Program-made: the position numbers and the translations under genes
Notes under the pieces: model-generated
What the model was told of the DNA's origin: nothing
What the model saw: only the letters and a program-made list of their open reading frames with translations
The model's database searches: none
Origin: Polytrichum commune
Lineage: Eukaryota; Streptophyta; Polytrichopsida; Polytrichales; Polytrichaceae
NCBI GenBank assembly: GCA_950295325.1
Contig: OX485803.1
Coordinates: forward strand, 13,394,001 to 13,458,000
DNA length: 64,000 nucleotides
Reading direction: 5' to 3'
Shown here: one piece after another, positions 58,325 to 64,000 of the stretch
Position numbering within the stretch: the first letter of the stretch is position 1
How the letters are laid out: each line of letters opens with the position of its first letter

Positions 58325-58948
58325 TAAATATGTGTGTATGTGAAGTAGGTTTTGCATGGGCCACCAGATTCTCCCGCTCTCTTCTCTCGCCTGCCACTGT
58401 TGCCACTGCATGAGTTTTTTGAACTTTTGTTTTCAACCTTTGTCTCCCCTCCGAGCTCTCTCTCTCGCTCCGTCCTCCTACCCGTTGTTTACTCCATGAT
58501 TCACATCCTGTGCCTGCCCTTACCTGACCGACACTTGCCATATCGAACAAGTCTTTTTCAGCGCCCTTCCCTTGCTCTGTTACTTACAACCATTTCTAAA
58601 TCCAACATTGACGCGGTTGCGTTTTCTTCCTTTCTTGTGAGACTTGGCCCCCAGTCTCGCCCCCTCGCTTGGCTTTTAAGTTGGTATTCTGGGAGTTGTA
58701 GGAGTTCTTCTTGCTCCTGTGCCTTCATACGTCCTGTTGGGTGTGCATGTCATTTTCAAATTTGAAAACACTCTAGTATATTGACCTCGTGACCGACGGC
58801 AGCAGCGAACATGAGCTGATATGAAGCTAATGAGCATGTCCATCTGTGTTTGGGCAGAGAGAGGGTGAAGGAAAAGAGGAAAGGAAATGGCAACGCTGAG
58901 CTATATCGGTATTGCGTAATTGCAGCTAGAGGGAGGCTGGTGGGAGCC
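58325..58948 (+). promoter_or_regulatory. 5' leader / promoter region of the kinesin gene
   Basis: Pyrimidine-rich sequence (for example CTCTCTCTCTCGCTCC near 58456-58471) directly upstream of the kinesin ATG, as is usual for plant leaders. No single TATA box can be chosen with confidence. The open frame continues upstream of 58949 but without an ATG. Confidence 0.45.
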
Positions 58949-61900
58949 ATGGAGAGAATCTGCGTCGCTATCCGTGTGAAGCCACCTAGCAGGCAGGACA
59001 CAACAAGCAATGGGATCGCACAATGGAAGGTGGTAGAAAACGCAATTTCGCTTTACAACGCACTTGGCACGCCGATCAAGGGCCAGACCTATTCATTTGG
59101 TTAGTCAATCACTGCTTTCTTTACCTTTCAACCATGAAGTTACAGAAGGAGCATCCTCCCTCCATTTCGCTGTGGAAGGCTTCTGCCCCCTGTGCCACCA
59201 TTGTTTTGGAAATGAAAGTTCGAGACCGCCACACCGATTTCTTTCTTCGGTGTGCTTGGACCAGTAGAACGCAGGTTTAAACTGTTCCTCGGAGCTGTTA
59301 TTGTTCGGAGAGTCTTGTTGCCATTCCGCCTATTGCCTCAAATCCATTTCTATGTCGATACAGGGGTACTCTCCTCATTAGGGACTGAGAAGCGTACCCT
59401 CTTCAGAAATTTCTATACTATGTTCTAAAGTGCTGGTGTCAGCATTTTCATTTGCAAATTGTATATGTAGCTTAGAACAAGTGAAACCGTGGCCACCTCA
59501 TTGTTTCATACAAGTGTTACTCTCGATAGATTATGCCGGTTTCTGGTGCTGGATGAAGGAAGTTGCATAACAAGTTCTCAATGTTGACGGCAGGGTTACT
59601 ACACGATCATGTACATGGTGATTTTGTAATTATACGAAGTGATCCAAGTTTTTTACGAACCTGCATTGTGGAATTGACACAACAGAGACCTAGACATTCC
59701 TGTAGATTCTGAATGCAACCAATGAAGAGACTGGAATTAGATATCATCCTCATACAAATATGTCGTTGACATAATAGTTACCTTGTGAAAGGCCATATCC
59801 TTCATTCAGGATGTGATTAGAACAACTAGTAAATGACTATGGCTTAAGTTCCCTGTGTGTTGTAATTTCGCCACTTGAGATTATGCACTCCAGTATTCTG
59901 CATTAAAGTAGTAGGAGTTTTAGCTATGACGAGTGCACTTTTTCTCCTTCTGGAAGATAGTACCTCGATTATCCCAATGTTGTAACATCTTATTTGCTGT
60001 TGTCATAATGATTTACTACATTTTCTCCTTGACTTACTGATTGAGATCCTTCTGTGAGAGTATGCTTTAATAATTGGGAATTCACGTTCTTTGGAGGGGC
60101 GCAGATACCATATTTGGAACAAGTGCAACAAATGCAGATATTTATAATGAGCATGCTAAGGATCTTGTGCGATCAGCAGTTTCAGGATTCAATGGTACTG
60201 TCCACCAACACCACAATTGTGCTCGACTCTTCTGAAACTTTACTGCAAGAGTGTTTTGGGGAACAAACCTAGAAATTGTAGAAAGTGGCAGGTATGTTAA
60301 ATAATGTATACATGATTGTATGCAGGCACAGTATTCGCATATGGCCAAACAAGCAGTGGCAAAACTTACACAATGCAAGGATCAGGTTCAGATCCAGGTG
60401 TCACTCGTCTGGCCATTCGGGACGTTTTCACCAACATTGAGAAGGTCAGCTGACTTCTGTATAACCTGTAGTTAGTCTGAACTTCAAATGATTGTGGTGG
60501 GCTTCAGGAGTTGATTGATTTACAGAAATTTCTGGAAGTCGATTCTTGATAATTATCTTCTACATGGGTTCCAAAGATTTATGGTGTGTTGCAATTGCTG
60601 TATTGCAAGTTGCTTGTGTAATTCAGTTTATTTGTTTGATTTCTTTTGTTTATCATATTCCATCAGAATTGGTAATGGTTTTGAGTATGTCATTGTCAGT
60701 GTTCTTAAAGGGCAAGCATGTATGACAAAAAGCATAATGCATCAATTTACATATGGAAACTCAAACGCACATTCTTTTTCCCTTGTTCCATGATGTACTG
60801 TGATATCATAATACTAAGTAATGACGGCTGCAGATTGAAGATAGGGAATTTCTCATCAGAGTGTCATACATGGAGATCTACAATGAAGAGATCAATGATC
60901 TACTGGCACCAGAGAATCGGAAGCTACAAATACATGAGAGCATTGAGGTACTATTGAGGCACTGGACCAGCATCATTTATCTCTTGGGTGCCAAAGTTGC
61001 TGATATTGCAGATGTGTGTATTAGATGCATTCTGGCTCTTCACAAATAGCATTCTCACAATCAGTTTGATCAGCTTATTGAACATAGATTTTGTGCAATT
61101 TGTAACTTATAGCAGAACAAGCATCTTCATACTGCTTACTTATTTACGTAAGATTCAAGACACTGTCAGATCACTATACTCTCACAAGGCTATTAGAGAC
61201 AAACAGCTATTGGCCAGGTGTGTTCTGAGTTAAACATCTTGCTGTCCACCAGAGAGGCATCTTTGTGGCAGGTTTGAGAGAAGAAATTGTTCAGAGCTTG
61301 GAGCAGGTTCTCGCAGTCCTTGAACGCGGTGAAGGTGAGCAATCTTGGAAGTTGTATTGTGCATTGCAACATAGAATATCCATCATTGTCTCTTTAGGTC
61401 CAGGGTGGACATCAATCATAAGAATCCTTCTCAGATGTTGAAAGTTATTTGCTGTAGGATGACTGGTTGGCCTTTGAATGCGTTCTGCAGTTTAGTGAGA
61501 CAATTTGTATTTTGCAACTACAGGTTGCCAGGTTTCCTTCTGAAACATATGAAATATAATATTTCTGTTTGTATATCCTCATCAATGGTTCGTACAATGA
61601 GCTGGTTTTAGTTCCTGTTGTAATGCTAACTCTTGCTGTACTTATTTGGTTGCTTACCCAGCTCAAAGGCACTTTGGTGAAACAAACATGAATGTCAACA
61701 GTAGTCGGTCACACACTATTTTCCGCATGGTACTTGGCCATATGCCCTTTTATTGTTTGACTTGCAGTATGTACTAGCTAGAAAGAAGTGCCTCATGAAA
61801 CTGTGAGCCACCTGTCAAAGCTTAATTTCCTTATGGGGACAGTTTCCTTCACTTGTTTTTCTCCTATATCAGCTGTGAAACTACTTATGAACAGTGCTGT

Positions 61901-64000
61901 ATACCATTGTTGAATAAATAACTACTTGGACTTTGGGTCTTCTTGTTTTGATGAATGGCTTGTATCTCCAGGTGATTGAGAGCAGGGATAAGAGTCATGA
62001 TTCCAGACAAGATATTGATCCCAGTGCACAAGATGCTGTCCGAGTATCAGCGCTGGTGAGACTTTGTTACTAATTTTGTGTTCTTGCCTTTGAGTATATG
62101 AATGAAGTCTGAGGTTGAGTGAGCAATTTCTGGAAAGTGTTCCATGAAAGGAGTTAGTTCATAGAGAGTAGCTGATAGATTTCTTGAATGTGTGGGGTAC
62201 AATAGAGTTGATGGTGGTTGAGGTTCCAATACCAAGCTTTCTGCACAAGAATAGAGTTTCTGTGTCAAACAATTATGGGTACCATCATTTTGCACAGAAA
62301 CAATTATGGCACATGGGGCTGAATTGGTTGCAACGATGTGTTATTGAATGCAGAATATGGTGGACTTGGCGGGCTCTGAAAGAATTTCAAAAACTGGAGC
62401 TGGAGGGGTGCGGTTGAAAGAGGGAGCTCACATCAACAAAAGTCTTACTACTCTTGGCATAGTCATCAACAAGCTCAGTGAAGGAGGGGGAAAACAAGGG
62501 TATAGTAATGATACCACACCTATTCATTGCATGAAGCTTGAGTCCTCATTTATTTCATCTTGGTAACTCAATTCCTATCTGAGCCTTTCAACTTGAGTGC
62601 TGGAAAATGAAGACATCAATCAATAAGTGGAGTTTGACCTAGTGATTGATGCCTGGGGGAGGATCACATGAGCCTCAAAGAATCACTTTACCTTGTTAAT
62701 TCGCGAAATGCAGTGGAAATAGATACATCCTTGTAAATTGTTGTCTCAGATGCAAAGGCATTTAATAGGTACTGGGATCTGTGCATACTATATGAAACTT
62801 GTGAAGCTGAGGAAGTGTGATATTGCTGTGTAATATCTGGCGGAAAGGGGCCTAACACATATTCAGAGCTTTTTCCAGAGTTTGTTGTACAGTCTTGACA
62901 GGCTGGGTAGTTTGGATCTCACAGAGTTCCTTGTCTACTAACCTTTTGTGTGACACCATATATTGCCCTAGACAATGCTGCTGATAAGTAAACTGTGCAC
63001 AACATCCATGCGAACAAGGCTATAGAGCTACTACTTGGTTACTCTAGTCTATCAAATAGCAATCTTGAGCTCAAAATAGGCAATTTGTGGTTTAGGCATG
63101 GCTGTTAAATTTAGATGTACCATAATTGATTCTCATACTTGCAGGCTTCTTACTTGCACAGAGGAATGACGATGTTGTCATCTTGCAGAGCACATATACC
63201 ATATCGTGACAGCAAACTCACTCGTATCCTTCAATCAGCACTTGGAGGCAATGCAAAAACTGCTGTTATTTGTACCATCAATCCTGATGAGGTTAGCTTC
63301 AACCCATTTAGTCTTATTGTTACAACAATTACCTTGAGAATGCCAACATGTCTTATGTCTTTAGAGGCCAGCTATATTAGGTTATACTTTCCTATTTGAT
63401 TTAAGAATCTTTACATTCGATGTTGACAATCACTAGTAATCTTTCTCACTCTCTTTCTGCTATGCAGATTCACATAGATGAGACAAGGGGCACCCTGCAA
63501 TTTGCAAGCAGAGCCAAACGGGTCACCAATTGTGCTCAAGTGAATGAGGTATCTTGAAGTTTTCCCTCATAGGATTTCTAGGGTCTAAGTCTGCCATGCG
63601 CCTAATCATTATGCATCTCTGGAGAAATGAGTCAAGAGTTTGCTGGAACTGTTTGTTTAAATTGAGTTACTGAGAATGTTTTCATCCTTGGCAGATCCTC
63701 ACAGATGCTGCACTGCTGAAACGCCAAAAGCGGGAGATAGAAGATCTTCGAAGGCGACTTCAGGTTAGTCAATTTAATATTGGAGTTAGGGCATACCTAT
63801 TATCCCTAGATGCATCCTTCATGACAAATGACAAGCTTGAAAATTCTACCAAGCTCCCGGGGACTTATTTGTGTACCTATTGCCATTTGATAATATCAAT
63901 GTAGGAATGTGACAACTATTGTGTTAATCTAAATTTCTAATGAATTCCCATCTACTTAATCTGTGGTTACAGCCAAATCTCTTGGTCATTTATCGTGTGA
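58949..64000 (+). CDS. Kinesin-7 motor protein (CENP-E-like, KIN-7N/7O type), 5' part; runs off the window
   Basis: Microtubule motor; family members walk on spindle and cytoskeletal microtubules. Eleven coding exons fit GT-AG rules and phases: 58949-59099, 60105-60194, 60326-60444, 60834-60947, 61253-61334, 61662-61729, 61972-62055, 62354-62499, 63189-63291, 63468-63548, 63695-63763, giving 369 residues. The start [13 protein letters not shown] is that of the family. P-loop GQTSSGKT is at 87-94, switch I NSSRSH at 198-203, switch II DLAGSE at 240-245 and the [14 protein letters not shown] microtubule-binding segment at about 286-299. [10 protein letters not shown] begins the neck coiled coil. 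Words such as [28 protein letters not shown] and [12 protein letters not shown] match plant KIN-7N most closely in my recall. All motor residues look intact. The stalk and tail lie beyond the right edge. Confidence 0.95.

Noticed and set aside
63973-64000. Possible kinesin exon 12 after TGTGGTTACAG
   Set aside because: The acceptor is plausible, but the nine codons before the edge do not match the family after the neck start; undecidable at the window edge.

Overview
This is a nuclear segment of a land plant. The evidence is two spliced genes with plant-type protein products (a plasma-membrane-type adenine nucleotide carrier and a kinesin-7 motor), GT-AG introns, AT-rich DNA, and a dense layer of decayed LINE, Ty1/copia, SINE-like and small terminal-inverted-repeat (TIR) transposons typical of a large plant genome. 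The low gene density (three gene loci in 64 kb) and the heavy mutation of every retroelement suggest a large, slowly purged genome. I cannot tell from the sequence whether it is a fern, lycophyte, bryophyte or seed plant.

Layout. 1-8.5 kb: a LINE remnant (reverse transcriptase with YVDD, plus a C-terminal Cys motif) followed by a broken Ty1/copia element (gag, CCHC knuckle, protease, pre-integrase, integrase; no reverse transcriptase seen). Both are split by MITEs whose target duplications can be read. 8.5-28 kb: no recognisable host gene; old repeats, including a cluster of PIF/Harbinger-like elements at 20.6-24.6 kb. 28-29.2 kb: degenerate tandem repeats. 29.2-33.4 kb: PM-ANT1-like carrier gene on + with one 2.3-kb intron. 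That intron carries a six-copy tandem array in which the end of exon 1, its donor and an acceptor-like site are repeated. 34.6-35.0 kb: the last two coding exons of an unidentified gene on -, convergent with the carrier. 35.5-57 kb: more MITEs, foldbacks, SINE-like retroposons, an A/C-rich retroelement remnant and an isolated GC-rich patch at 46.5 kb. 57.3-58.3 kb: a direct repeat pair. 58.9 kb to the right edge: a kinesin-7 (CENP-E/KIN-7 type) gene on +, eleven coding exons visible, running off the window.

The host genes are not an operon and show no shared pathway. The carrier moves adenine nucleotides across a membrane, the kinesin is a microtubule motor, and the minus-strand gene is unknown. 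The most unusual structure is the splice-site-bearing tandem array in the carrier intron. The transposon record is also informative: several insertions sit inside coding sequence or inside other elements, so relative ages can be ordered directly from the sequence.
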